A stretch of DNA of 64,000 bases from Fusarium oxysporum f. sp. lycopersici 4287 (taxonomy: Eukaryota; Ascomycota; Sordariomycetes; Hypocreales; Nectriaceae), in NCBI RefSeq assembly GCF_000149955.1, contig NC_030994.1:2285071-2349070 (forward strand), given 5' to 3'. Shown in pieces: positions 1 to 11,867 of this stretch. The first letter of the stretch is position 1. Every line of letters begins with the position of its first letter. Both the position numbers and the translations under genes were made by a program. Below the pieces are notes generated by a model. It worked only from the letters and a program-made list of their open reading frames with translations, searched no databases and had not been told where the DNA came from.

Positions 1-2147
1 GTTTGGTTCGGAGCGCGGGATTATCGGTTGTTTGTTTACACGTGCACGCGGAGACTCGCGTCTGTATGATTCTACCCTCAGCCATCTCATTATGTTGGAG
101 GTGGTACACTAGAAGTGAGGGTCATTTCTATGCGATTATGTCCCCTGTATTATCTTTTATGACATGACAGAGTCTTCTTCCGACGTGTCATGGTTTGAAA
201 CAATGCTGGAGGGGGACGGTCGGCGTGTTTTTGGAGAGGGCAAAAGTCTCGGTTGTGGGCGAGGAAGGGTTGCGATTATACCACTGTCGCTGTTTTGAGT
301 TATTCGATTTGAACTACGCGATGAACATTTTTGAAAATCCCTCTTCATTCCGTGATAATTAATGATTTTCGAATATTCTGCGAGGCATGAGCGAGCGCGT
401 TTATGTGACGCGCTGTCTTAGGGCTTGTTTACGTGGTTTGAGGTGAAGCGTGTCTCGACTCAGTCTTTGCCAGGGGGTTTTCACGTGGGTCGCCAACATG
501 TTCTGACTGACGAACGAAACAACAGACTACGTGGAGGAAAAGGCGGTCTTGGGCGTCTAACTCTTTAGATGGGCACGAAATGAGCGCAATCTAATACGAT
601 AGTTGCCTGTCGGTGGTCTGAAACTGTAGAACATTTACGCGTCAGCCTTGTTCTGCGTGTAAGTGAGTCTTGGTATATTCGTATTCGTTTTTACTGAAAC
701 ACAAGTGTACATTCCAGGTCTTACTCGTCACAATAGACTTGTTGCTTCGAGACAAGAGCTTTCTAGTCAATCATCATAGTTGCCATTTTGCCTTGGCTGA
801 GGTGTTGGCACTCGCCGCCATATCATGGTTGAGTGTGTCGCTGACCTGCTGGTGAGGAATTGTAGTCGAGAAAAGTGGAACCATGAAACTTTTGAGTTGG
901 CACCCGTGGCGTCTCCCTAAAGAGACAACTCACCCCTCAAGTGTAGCTCATCCTGAGCATTGAGTACTAACCTAGGAGAACAGGAACAACTCAGAAAAGT
1001 CTTGGTAAAGATTGACTTTCAAAGATAAAAAGGTGGATTATCTGACGGTCTATGAGGCCAAGATATAGAGTCTACAGTACTCTCCGCACATTGTCAGCAA
1101 GACACACATTGGATCTCAGCGTCTATTTCGAAACCGTATCGTCCGGGGCGTGAGATAAGACATTTCAGCTACAGATATCGACCTGTCGTCACAACTCACG
1201 TGCCTCAAGTCCCAACGTGAAGCTTAACCAGACGCTCGTACCTGTACTTCCTTGCAGCACAGATTACCGAGCGAAGAGCTATGACAGTACGTATCCTGTT
1301 TGTAGGGACCACAATGCCCAACGTCAGCGGTATTTCTGCCCCTCGTAAGCTCCCGACTGGCCCGTGCTTCTTCATGCCCGTCAATGATCATCGCCTGTTC
1401 GTTCTGTTTCGTTCTCTTGTGTCGACTCTGTTCGTTGTCTCTCCCCTGTCCTATCCTCTCCAGTCCAGCCTAAGATAGGCTTCTGTTTCATGCCACGGAC
1501 GGTTCATCCCCCTGAAAGTGACTCGATTCTGCGCTGGGTCCAGGCACCGTTAGCGATAAGATATTGACCCTGAAGGCGCTGACGACTTCAACCCACTTTG
1601 GACGCCTCTTGAGTGGCATCGCCAGATTTCTTTTCCTTTCCCAGTGACTCAAGACCTCATTTGGTACAGGCAACGGTTCAGATTGTGTTTGCCTTAACAT
1701 TCTTGCTGCGACGTCCCCCTCCAGCTCCTGACCGATCGTTCCGGGGGCCACTTGCTGCGCTGTGCTACGCCTGAACCTCATTTCCTCACAAGGCTACCTA
1801 CCTACGGTACCTTACCTACAAGACCTGTGCTTCATTGACCTCAAAAATCTACTATCGTCTTGTTCTGCCTTGTTCCGTCTCATCTGCGCTGCGCTGTTAT
1901 TGTCGCTTCCATTGCCGCCTAATCTCCTCACTCGATTTTCCTGTCTTGGCCGCCTACCCAGCTCTTGCCCGGCTGTGCCGAAGATGGCGGGCAGTCTCTG
2001 TTTGCATGCGCCTTGACCTATTATCGCATCAGAATCACCTCTGCATCTCCCCCGGTGACGCAAACGATAAGCTCGAACTATAGCAGAACGAGACGAGGCA
2101 CGCCAAAAAAGATCACCTGAGCCGATCGCGCAGAGAATCTAGTCACT
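1..2147. other. intergenic, no gene recognised; right part is a 5' leader
   Basis: No open frame here has a recognisable motif or coding-like composition; the short frames on both strands look like chance. Around 1790-1830 there are repeated TACCTAC units, common in intergenic DNA of this type, and from about 1850 to 2147 the plus strand is rich in C and T, as expected for the promoter and leader of the gene starting at 2148. Confidence 0.6.
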
Positions 2148-3998
2148 ATGGCATCGTCTAATCCGTTTCGCAAGAGTGCTGCCGTTACGGTAGACTCAGC
2201 TTCTTTTCCCAACTCAACATCCTCCGCCGCTTCTCGGTTCCCTGCTCTCGATCAAATTGAAACAGCATCTACTCCTCCGCCTCCGACCAGCTTCCAGCAG
2301 GCTGGCTCTTCAACAATTGACTCGAAATCTAACATTACCAAAAAAGTCCGCGTACTATCACCCCCGCCGCTGTCTCCCGACTCTCCCGAATGGGCATTTG
2401 CGGCACCTTCTATTGCGCAACAGACTGCGAACCAACGAAATGAGGACGATCCGTTCGATGCGACGTCTACCGATGATAGCGACCGCGAAATGGTAGCTGC
2501 GGCTGCCCGTGGCTATGCTCCGAATGGCGGTCAGGGCATAGGAAACCCATTCAGCAAGACATTACGCAGCGTTGATTCTCCCGTCGCAGAACAAAAGCTT
2601 GAGCATGAACGCAAAGAAGAAGGCCATGCGCTCAAAGCTGCTAATACGGCCAGAAGGTCTCTGGACGTCAATGCTTTCAAGAGATTGCTGATGACGGGTA
2701 ATACGGAGTCGGACAAGTCTTCGCCGCCGAAAATCCGACAGTCGATGCCGCCACCAGCGAAAAACACAAAAGACCGACCGTCTGTTTTCCGAAGAATCTC
2801 ACATGATGATTCCAGAGATATATCGCCCCCCGAGAATGCACTCCAAGAGGCATCTCTCATATCCGAACAAGCTTCGGATACCCCGGAAGATGATATTGAT
2901 CAAGAGAACGTTTCTGACTCAAGCGCTTCTGCCCAACTGAGCTCAAAGAACAGCAAGAAACCGCCGCCGCCACCTAGCTCTCGACATGGCAAGTCCATCA
3001 AGCTGGATCTGGTTGGTCAGGCATCTCGAGAACCTCTTGCGACACTGTCATCAGATATGAACAAACCGCTTCCGCCCGCGCCGGTGAGAAGAAGCATGGA
3101 AGAAGGAGGCGAGTCGCCGTTTGATCGTGAAGCAGCTGGCAAAGTTCCAGAGGCTGAAGGTGATGTGGGATTAGCATCGCCAGAACCATCAGGCGGCAGC
3201 CGAAAAGCAGTTCCTGCACCACCACCTCGACGAGGTCACGCGAGAGGAGAGAGCAAGGTCTATGCGTCTGGCCTAGGCTTGACACAGCAGCAATTTGTGC
3301 ACAATGAAGAGAACTTGTCACGGTCATCGTCTATGCGATCCCGACCTGAGCACAACCGACGTGACTCACATGCAGCAGCACCTCCACCACCGCCACCAAG
3401 ATCTCATCACACCTCAAGACAGTCGACGCAGATACCATCGGGGGTGGCCTCAAGCCTCACGGATCTGAGCCAATCGTCATCATCTCCGGCTCCATCCTTG
3501 GATGTCGATATGAGCACTACTTCCACGCCATCACAGCTGCGTCAATCCTCCACGGTCGAGTTAACACCACCGAGAGATACGCAATCAGGAACACATCAGC
3601 CCGTGACGACAACAAAATCTTGGGCTCCACCACCACCACCTGCGCGAAACACATCTGTTCGACGGCCTGCGAGTATCAGAAGTGTTGATAGCAGTAGCCG
3701 GCGAATCTCATTTGAAGCAAAGGCTCATAATCAGATGGCACCCCCTCCACCACCTCGAAGGCAACGAGGCAGCAGCCGTGGCAGCGTCGATGGACCTCGG
3801 AGGACGAGTCTTGATGGTGTAGGGAAGGCTGGATCGAGTCAAGTGGCCGAGGAGGAGCCTGACAATGTCGCAGCGACAGTCGGCTCGGGTCCCACATCTC
3901 CGCAATCGGCAAACGAGCCAGGGAAGAGTGTTGACATCCTGGCTGACCTGGACGCCCTACAACGAGAGGTGGACGCCCTGCGGGGGAAACTAGGATGA
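2148..3998 (+). CDS. proline-rich NPF-motif protein, uncharacterised
   Basis: This is a 616-residue single-exon protein of low complexity. Two Asn-Pro-Phe tripeptides are visible, at residues 5-7 and 133-135; NPF is the known ligand of EH domains of endocytic scaffolds. At least five runs of five or six prolines follow, each beside basic residues, as in SH3 or profilin ligands (verprolin-like composition). The last 20 residues form a short leucine heptad segment (DILADLDALQREVDALRGK) that could be a coiled coil. No enzymatic domain, signal peptide or membrane segment is seen. The start is the first ATG after a CT-rich leader, and the whole frame is clean. An actin/endocytosis adaptor role is inference from the motifs only; I do not recognise the family. 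Confidence 0.85.
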   Translation: MASSNPFRKSAAVTVDSASFPNSTSSAASRFPALDQIETASTPPPPTSFQQAGSSTIDSKSNITKKVRVLSPPPLSPDSPEWAFAAPSIAQQTANQRNEDDPFDATSTDDSDREMVAAAARGYAPNGGQGIGNPFSKTLRSVDSPVAEQKLEHERKEEGHALKAANTARRSLDVNAFKRLLMTGNTESDKSSPPKIRQSMPPPAKNTKDRPSVFRRISHDDSRDISPPENALQEASLISEQASDTPEDDIDQENVSDSSASAQLSSKNSKKPPPPPSSRHGKSIKLDLVGQASREPLATLSSDMNKPLPPAPVRRSMEEGGESPFDREAAGKVPEAEGDVGLASPEPSGGSRKAVPAPPPRRGHARGESKVYASGLGLTQQQFVHNEENLSRSSSMRSRPEHNRRDSHAAAPPPPPPRSHHTSRQSTQIPSGVASSLTDLSQSSSSPAPSLDVDMSTTSTPSQLRQSSTVELTPPRDTQSGTHQPVTTTKSWAPPPPPARNTSVRRPASIRSVDSSSRRISFEAKAHNQMAPPPPPRRQRGSSRGSVDGPRRTSLDGVGKAGSSQVAEEEPDNVAATVGSGPTSPQSANEPGKSVDILADLDALQREVDALRGKLG

Positions 3999-5806
3999 CG
4001 AGGTGCACGCATACATACGACGGAGATGCATGAAAGTGAATGGAAGCGTGTTGGAATGTGTTGATGGTTGTACAAAAGAGGAGCGTGGCGACATGCAGTC
4101 GAAGCTTTAGTCTTACTGGGAGTGGGAGCTGAGGACGAAGGAACGAAGGAACGAACATAATATGTATGGATGTGACATTATGCGGGCGTTTTGATGAACA
4201 GGACTCTGGCACGATAGAGTTATGTGATTGGTCTTTGTTCTACTTTATCTGTATGGGAAAAGGTGTTGTAGATGAATATCATGATGTCAAGCATGGCGAG
4301 TTGATTGAGTTGTCAGAGACAGACATTATGTAGCATAATGGACGTGATGTTTGACGATCATGATGAGAGTTGAGGATTGTATGCATTCTGTCGTACTCCT
4401 AGATGACCGTGTTGGTGTAGTGCTCGCCTCTACTCAGCCACCAGGACACATACAGCACAGTACACACACACACTACCGATGGACTTAGATATGAGTCGTC
4501 AGGGACACCCTTGTTAGGAGCTAGCTGTTTAGTAGTTTGGCGTCTGAACCCCGAACGATCCGTGACAGTTGAAACAGATGACCATGAAAGTGTAATTGTT
4601 TCTACTGAGCACGAGAGCAATAACAATATCATTGTAAGTTTTTGCGAAGTCTAATTAACCTCCTTCTACTTCTCTATTCCATTCTGTTCCTTTCCACAAG
4701 ATAATGTATGTGTATTTGTCGTCTGCTCACTCCGTCATGTCGTATTGGGCGACATGATCAACGTGGTGAGAGGGGGAGGGGGGCCTCTCTCTGGCTTGTG
4801 ATTGGGGGCAATGATCTTCACTGCGACTAGGGGAATTTTGCCAGAGGGCGCACGGGATGGAGGGTTCTTTTTTTCGAGAAGGTCTGCCAGGGACAAGGAT
4901 CTTCACTGCTACTGTACCTACAGTACCGAGACGCGAGAGTACGGTACCTCGAACAAAGACCAAGCAAGGTATCGTAATCTGTCCACTCGATGAGGCGAGT
5001 CGGTGAGGGGAAGGGCCAAAGCACGACATACCTATCACTTTATACAGATTAAAGATATTGAGATACTAAAAGTGTGTACTGTCCTTGTTGTGAGTTGGTG
5101 ACTAATACCATGTACCTGGTTCATATGCCATACCATAATGGACAGGCGGTATATACTAGCAAGTTGATGTAACAGATCCCACTTGGACCCAGACAGTGAC
5201 AGCGACCCCTCTTCTCCAAACGGTCAAACGGGTCGAGGTAGAAGTAGTAAGTTAGAGCTAACAAGCTGTAAGTGAGTGAGGGACCTTGTATGGATGGAGA
5301 CGTCCCCATCGCGACAGCTCAGCTTGTGTCACGCTCTCTTCCCAATGCTCCCCCCCTCTCTCTCCCTCTCCTACGGTAATGCAGTGCACTCAGTGCATTT
5401 ACCAATCTATCTGAGGTAGGTATAGTACCTGTTAAATAACCCAGCAAGGTAGCACTCGCCTTATCTTACCTCACTCTTCCTCCTCTGTCTCTCCTCTTCC
5501 TCATCTTCCTCTCCTCTTACATTATTTCCCTCGCTACTAAAACAACATCAACTTCCCTTCTTCTCTGCAAATACTTAAACTCATCCCCCATAGACCTCGA
5601 GTTTCTCCTTGACAACAATCCTCTTTAATCTGCATCTCTCTTCTCTTTCTTCTCTTGTTGGACCCATCTCTGTATCTAAGACTATCTACATTTACATGCC
5701 TCTTTGTCTCTTATACCGTCTCACCCGTGCTGTCTCGACACTTTTCACTTTGACTCTCTCATAAGATACTCGATCAATTTCACTTCCACTCATCACTCAA
5801 CCCACA
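3999..5806. other. intergenic; pyrimidine-rich leader at the right
   Basis: No gene is supported. An imperfect dyad with GTACCG/CGGTAC arms lies near 4930-4955. From about 5460 to 5800 the plus strand is strongly C/T-rich and leads into the small gene at 5807. Confidence 0.6.
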
Positions 5807-6022
5807 ATGTGCTACGCCAACCTCGGAACTCTCATCTGTCAAGCCTGCGGCCGCCGCGTCGGCGAACAACCCGTAGGAACATCACCCTGCCTCACCGTCT
5901 GCGGCAAATACGTCTCACGCGTAACTGGCACCGTAGTCAGCGGCGAATGCGGTGTATGCAGCGATGCAAAAGAGCAGAGGAGCCAAATGACCGTGAGGCT
6001 AAACCGGGCTTTCAGCAAGTGA
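5807..6022 (+). CDS. small cysteine-rich protein, putative zinc-ribbon fold
   Basis: The frame encodes 71 residues from an ATG in good context (CACAATG) after a 350-base pyrimidine-rich leader typical of expressed fungal genes. Seven cysteines are seen at residues 2, 11, 14, 28, 32, 48 and 51. The pairs C11-x2-C14 and C48-x2-C51, with a C28-x3-C32 pair between them, resemble zinc knuckles, and the C-terminus is basic. There is no signal peptide, so a secreted effector is unlikely. The family is not recognised. Codon use is GC-rich at third positions (for example GGC, CGC, GTC), which supports coding. Zinc binding is inferred from spacing only. Confidence 0.6.
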   Translation: MCYANLGTLICQACGRRVGEQPVGTSPCLTVCGKYVSRVTGTVVSGECGVCSDAKEQRSQMTVRLNRAFSK

Positions 6023-6868
6023 CGCACCAGAGCTCCAATGCGGCATTATTCAACCCTCCAAGTCATCTGTAAGGTACCCTACCTGCTGTAAGATAGGATG
6101 GTAAGCTCTGCTTACACCATCTGGGAAAAAGACAACCCTGTACTGACATACTTATCAAGAGGCATTCAGGCTCTATCAAGGGCACTGCAACTCGGCTCTT
6201 ACGGGATGGTTATACCCGTACGAAAGCCGGAACTCATACAATGAGGCCCATACCGCCCACTAGTTTATTTCTGTTCGATAACATTTCCACGCTTTACGAC
6301 TCATGGTCTTACGATTTACGGCGGCGTTCACGGCATGATGCTCAGTTTCAGTTTGGTACACGAATTAGATGGAGCATAAGAGTTACTTTCTGTGTTTGAC
6401 GACAGCAACAGTCTTTCATTTCTGGGCTGTCTTTGTATTCTCACTACTACTATACCCATGATTACTACCATTCAATAAATTCACGATAACGACGATGCTG
6501 CTGCATGTACCACGCGACAGGGCGTTGTGTGGAGTTATCGTTGTCATGAGACCTTATGTAAACTGACGGTGTACACGAACGAACTAATGCGACCAGCACG
6601 GTAGTGCATGTTACTGATGCAACTGCATTACCGAGGTTTCAAATCGTACTATGCCTGACCAAGGGATTGTACCCGCTGGATTAAGATTGAATAGTCTTTG
6701 TGCTTATCTTGATATGATTCTAGATACTGGGTCTGTATAATACTCGGCACTAAACTATCTCAAATAAATGCTGCTTATTATTCTATATGGCTCAAGTGTT
6801 TAGCTTTTCCTCTACATGCTGACTATGATTAGCAAGATGCCTCGACAGATTTAGTTCCTGTCGACCGA
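6023..6868. other. intergenic between convergent genes
   Basis: I see nothing beyond 3' flanking sequence of the small Cys-rich gene and of the LrgAB-like gene, which converge here. Confidence 0.6.
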
Positions 6869-8675
6869 TCACAGGCCTACAAGCCCTCGTACAAATGCCG
6901 CCGCAGGCGGTATTGAAGTAAACAAGACAGTGATGGTTCCAAACAGGCTCATAGACAAACTCGACAAGGCTGCAGCTCGAGGGTCCGTTCGCAACAAGAC
7001 TGAAGTCGCGATGGCGCTCGAGTTAACACCTAGTGTCACTCCGCGGGTCACGTAGTCATCATCGGGGACTCGCAGCCAGCGCAATATGCGCGCCCCGAGC
7101 ACAGCGCCCAAAATGCCACTGATGATGGCCAATGCAGCCGCAGTATTAACATCTCCTCCTAGGTTCACAGTCGCGGGGACGGCGAGCGCCAGCGTCAGGC
7201 TGCGCGATGCAAAAGCGAGGCTGCGGGCTGCCGAGATGCCGCAGGCGTAGCACAAGGGCGGGTATGCGAGCAGCGAACCAACACTTATTGCAACGTTGGG
7301 TATGACAATGGAGATGAAATGAGTGCGAAGCTCTCGTCGGTATTGAAACATGGGCAAGGCGAGGGCTACAATGCTGGCGTCGAGAAGGGTGCCGAAAACG
7401 TCACCGGCGCCGGGGAGAAGATCTTGCTTCGACGTTGCGTTGCGCCATAACTGTATATACTTTGCGCCTGTGCGGTAAGCGTGAAGTGTTGTCGTCAAGC
7501 TATCACCACGAATTTCTGCAAGCGCCCATATGACGAGGACTGTTGCAAGAGACGACACCAACACTGGATGGAGATATTCTTTCCATTTGGGTGTAACTGA
7601 CAGTGCCCCGAACCAGGCGAGGACATTTACAGCAAGGTGAAGTGGCATAGCATAACCGGTCGAGTAATAGAGAGGAATGCCAATAAAGGCAAACAATCCT
7701 ACGAATATGGCCACATCGAGATTTGCAGATATACGGGCCGCCCACAACTCAGCCTTTGGCGGTGGCAGAGGAATTTGTGTAAGAACAGTCGTCGGATTGA
7801 GAGCTTCAACGGCATTCACTGGGCTTGACCATTTGCATAGTGATGCTCTTGAAGCCGTAATTGAGGTGGAGTCTGTGGTCGTGAAGGCGCCGCTGACGTT
7901 GGCTCCGAGTTCGGCGCGGATAGAGACATAAGCGGTATTTGAGAGCCAGCTCGAGATACGCTCGTACGACGTGATATACCGGGAGAATTGAGATCTCCCG
8001 TTGAGAGATCTGGTGTTTGACGGCCGAGTTCCTCAGCGCGTTGGGACCTTGAACGCCTCGAGACACCAAGAGCAAGTTGGAGACTGCGGGTGATCCAAGC
8101 TGCCATAGCCATCATGATAAAGAAGCCAATGACTAGAATTGTCAGAGAAGGGTCTATATGTGTTCTCGAACGGTGACATACCAAAGATTGCAATAATGAT
8201 CATGACTTCAATAATCCCAATAGGTGGACTGAGAGGCAACAGAACGAAAGACGGCGTAAAGAAGATGCCCATCCACCGAAGTGACCAGCCAGCCTAGAAA
8301 GATCAGACATGACAACCTCGTTATTGAAATAGTTAGCCAAGACTTACAGGCACGTCAATGATATTAACCAGCTTTCTTGTCTTGTGAGTACCCAATAATG
8401 ACTCACTTGCGATAAGAGCAAAGAAGAGTAACACCATACAAGTAACAGAAGCAGGAAAGGAGACGCTGAATTTGTAGAATATTGAATCAACTCCGAAGTT
8501 AACAGCGAGTATTATTGTAATGCCGAGTGGCACATAGAACCAAGCACGGACGAGCTTGGAGCTGTTCTTGTTAGCAGCCTGCATCGTGTTAGCCAAAGGT
8601 CATTCTGATCAGTGATGGACTCACCAATTTGATGGCTTGCATCAATTGCAAAAAGTCACTGGTATCTGCAGCCAT
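6869..8675 (-). CDS. LrgA/LrgB (CidA/CidB-like) membrane protein, five exons
   Basis: Predicted exons on the minus strand: 8675-8625, 8578-8348, 8293-8182, 8132-7980 and 7872-6869, giving 516 residues. The first four exons encode an N-terminal part with several hydrophobic segments, in the place of bacterial LrgA/CidA. A polar serine-rich linker follows, and the last exon encodes a full LrgB-type domain with the family's signature pattern of small residues (for example RSLTLALAVPATVNLGG, then ISGILGAVLGARIL). The plant relative PLGG1 is a chloroplast glycolate/glycerate exporter; bacterial relatives act in holin-like or pyruvate transport roles. The fungal substrate and membrane are unknown. 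The intron 7979-7873 is my weakest junction: it joins frames that otherwise differ, and the unspliced frame stays open until a TGA at 7818-7816. The gene is divergent from the glutaryl-CoA dehydrogenase gene. Confidence 0.85.
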
Positions 8676-10481
8676 TTTTCTCTCTGTATTTTGATAAGGA
8701 TCATGATATTGTATCGAGGGAGCGATTGAAGTTAGTTGACCAAGTACCGAATGCCGGAGGACCCTGGTCATGTGCGTTAGTCCGGGCGATCCATCCATTG
8801 TCTAAGCTAAAGATAAGACAACATCAAAATGTTTCAGTCAAAGGAGAATTATAGAGGCAGTATGAAATGACCTTTTATTCACTGTCTTGTCTCGTAAGCA
8901 TCAGCTCGATTAGCCGAGATGTCATGATAAAATGCAAGTGACGGACTTCAACTCCCGTGTCATGGGGCTCATGAAAAGGAACTGACGATGCACTTCCTCG
9001 GGAGATAAACCACCGAGAAGCAGGAACGGCTTTTCAGATTGAGGCTCTGGAAGCCAAAGATTGCGGCTCCTCACTTTTTAGCTGCGGAAATGTCTTTGCG
9101 GATATGATACCCCTAAATCTCCCTGATATCACGATATAGCGACCTTATTCATCACCCCATTATCCCATCATATCTCCCCTCGCTGGCCTTTTGTGAATTA
9201 TGTGATGTGATGCTCAAGTCGGTCCGACGTTATCAGAGATGGATGCCTCTCTGCCTGAAGAGATAATCCAGCCAACAAAGGAAGATACAAGCATTACGTG
9301 TAGCCATCTTAAACCTGGATTCGGAGCGAGCCGAGCACGGAATCACAATCACGCGTCGAGGCATGGAAATACCACGAAAATGCTTCAGTGAAAGGTAGCA
9401 TGCGGATCCGAAGATATAGACGTTGCATTGCATGGGCCGTCGTTCAATTTGATGAGCCAAGAACAGGTGATGCATTCTTGTCCGGAACTGGGATGTCGAG
9501 ATGACCATTAATGGGTAATATTCACTGTTGCCTGATGTGAAGCTTGATTAACACAATATAATACAGCGTTCTGCGCCAGGCTCGAGAAGTTCTCGAAATA
9601 GCCCCTACCAACACAGTCCACTCTCTCAACCAGCAACACCAACAGGTATCCTGCACCGGCTTGAGAATCGATTTCGACGAGCACAACCCTAGGAATGTCC
9701 GTTTGGATCGAGTCGATCAATATCATCAACTTCATTAGTTGAATCAACAGACGGTTTAACATCTCAAGCTGGCAGAGAACGTAGACGAAGGGCACGCGAC
9801 TCTCAAGTCAATCACGGTAACTCATCAGCCGAAGATTCGGTGCCGGTCATCTCGGCTCCGGTGGCGGAGGGCGAAGAAGGGACTCGCCAGTTGGCGGCAG
9901 CGGGGATAGTCTTGGGGACATTAGACCTCGACCGGTTGTGTCTCATGGCGAGAAGCGACGAGACCAAAGAGCAGACTGGAGAGGCATAATGCCAATGTCA
10001 CTGTAATCTTCAGAAACGAGGCGTCAGGGGAGATTTCCTATCCGAGGCAGCTGGTCTGCAACTCTTGTCGATCATTGGATGTGAGCATGGATTATTGAAT
10101 CATTGGCTACGTAGTAAGCTTTAGCTGTGCTTGACTGTATCGGTATTCAATCAAAAGACACCGATTCATTTATCGGCAAGATCTTCTTGGACCCGAAACA
10201 ACCCAAATTGGGACAATGATTCTCATGTTTCAAGTATCGCTTACTCCAATTGGCTGTAGTTTTCGCTGTCTTCCTCGGTTCCGGGGTCCAAAAGCTGGGG
10301 TTTTAGTGACAGTCACGGCTCCGGCTCGCGTCGGATGACTTCATCTGGTGGGCTTCAATTGCCGGCGCCCTTTTGCCTGTCAACTCAAGCCTGAGATGCT
10401 GTATCTTTAACTACTCAGCTTCGCCTCGAGATTTTGATCAGATTCATAACACATCTCCCCATACAAATCGCCTTCCTCACC
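8676..10481. other. divergent promoter region
   Basis: This 1.8 kb lies between the 5' ends of the LrgAB-like gene and the glutaryl-CoA dehydrogenase gene. The short frames inside have no recognisable features. Shared regulation of the two genes is possible from the layout but nothing in the sequence shows it. Confidence 0.5.
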
Positions 10482-11867
10482 ATGTTTCGCCCTATCCTCA
10501 GACAATGCGCTCGAAGAGCTGCTGCTCCTCTGCGACCATGCGCCACAAGGACCTTTGCCTCGACATCAGGACCTACCTTCAACTGGGAGGATCCTTTGGC
10601 TTCGAATAACCTCCTGACTGAAGAGGAGCGTGCAATTGGAGAGACTGCAGAGAGATACTGCCAAGAGCAATTGCTACCCCGCGTTCTACGTAAGTTGTTT
10701 CAAAACCGTTTCCGTAGACGCCACACTGACTTTCATGTCTTACAGAGGCCTATCGCGACGAGTCCTACGATCCCAAGATTCTCGAGGAGATGGGCGAGCT
10801 TGGTCTATTGGGCGCTACGATTGAGGGATATGATTGCGCTGGCGTGTCCTCTGTTGCTGGTGGTTTGATCACACGAGCTGTGGAGAGGGTGGACAGCGGC
10901 TACCGATCTGGAATGTCCGTTCAGTCTTCATTGGTGATGGGTGGTATCTTTGAGCATGGTACTGCCGAGCAGAAGGAGAAGTTCCTCCCCCAGATGGCCA
11001 AGGGTAAGCTCCTCGGTGCGTTTGGCTTGACAGAACCCAACCACGGCAGTGATCCTGGAAGCATGGAGACAGTGGCAAAGCCTCATCCTACTAAGAAGGG
11101 TTACTACTCTCTAAGTGGTTCAAAGACATGGATCACAAATAGTCCTATCGCAGATGTCTTGTTGGTATGGGCAAAGTTGCAAGACACCGGCAAGATTCGA
11201 GGTTTCTTGGTGGAGCGCAAGGACTGCCCACCAGGTACTCTCGAGACACCAGCTATCAAGGACAAGAACGGTCTTCGTGCCTCAATCACTGGCATGATCC
11301 ACCTTGACAATTGTCCTGTGCCAGATATCAACATGTTCCCCGACGTTGAAGGTCTACGAGGCCCCTTCAGCTGCCTGAACAACGCTCGATACGGTATTGC
11401 CTTGGGCGTCATGGGGGCTCTCGAGGACTGCATCGCCCGTGCCCGAACATATGCTCTCGAGCGCAAGCAATTTAAGGGCAACCCCCTAGCCAAGTATCAA
11501 CTCGTTCAGAAGAAGCTCGCCGACGCGACAACAGATGCCGCCTACGGCACACTCGCCGCCATCCAGGTTGGCCGTCTCAAGGACGAGGGTAAGGCCACAC
11601 CCGAGATGATCAGCATGGTGAAGCGACAGAACTGCGATACCGCTCTCAAAAACGCACGAGTCCTCCAGGAGATCTTCGGAGGCAACGCGGCGAGTGATGA
11701 GTACATGATTGGCCGACATGTGGCGAATCTCTATGTGACACAGACTTATGAGGGCCAGAGTGATATTCACAGTGAGTTTACCTGCATGACGGGAGTGATT
11801 ATTGCTAACAGATATTACAGGTCTTATTCTGGGACGTGCTATTACTGGTATCCAGGCATTCGTATAA
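10482..11867 (+). CDS. GCDH: glutaryl-CoA dehydrogenase, mitochondrial
   Basis: Exons 10482-10689, 10746-11771 and 11821-11867 give 426 residues, close to the family's usual length. The enzyme oxidises and decarboxylates glutaryl-CoA to crotonyl-CoA with FAD in the lysine and tryptophan degradation route. The N-terminus is an Arg/Ala-rich presequence with no acid in its first 25 residues, fitting mitochondrial import. The acyl-CoA dehydrogenase fold is clear: LGAFGLTEPNHGSD (substrate/FAD loop), KTWITNSPIADVLLVWAK, and QTYEGQSDIH containing the catalytic glutamate. The C-terminus SLILGRAITGIQAF matches glutaryl-CoA dehydrogenases rather than other acyl-CoA dehydrogenases, and appears only after removing the 49-nt last intron (11772-11820). 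No catalytic residue is missing. Confidence 0.95.
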
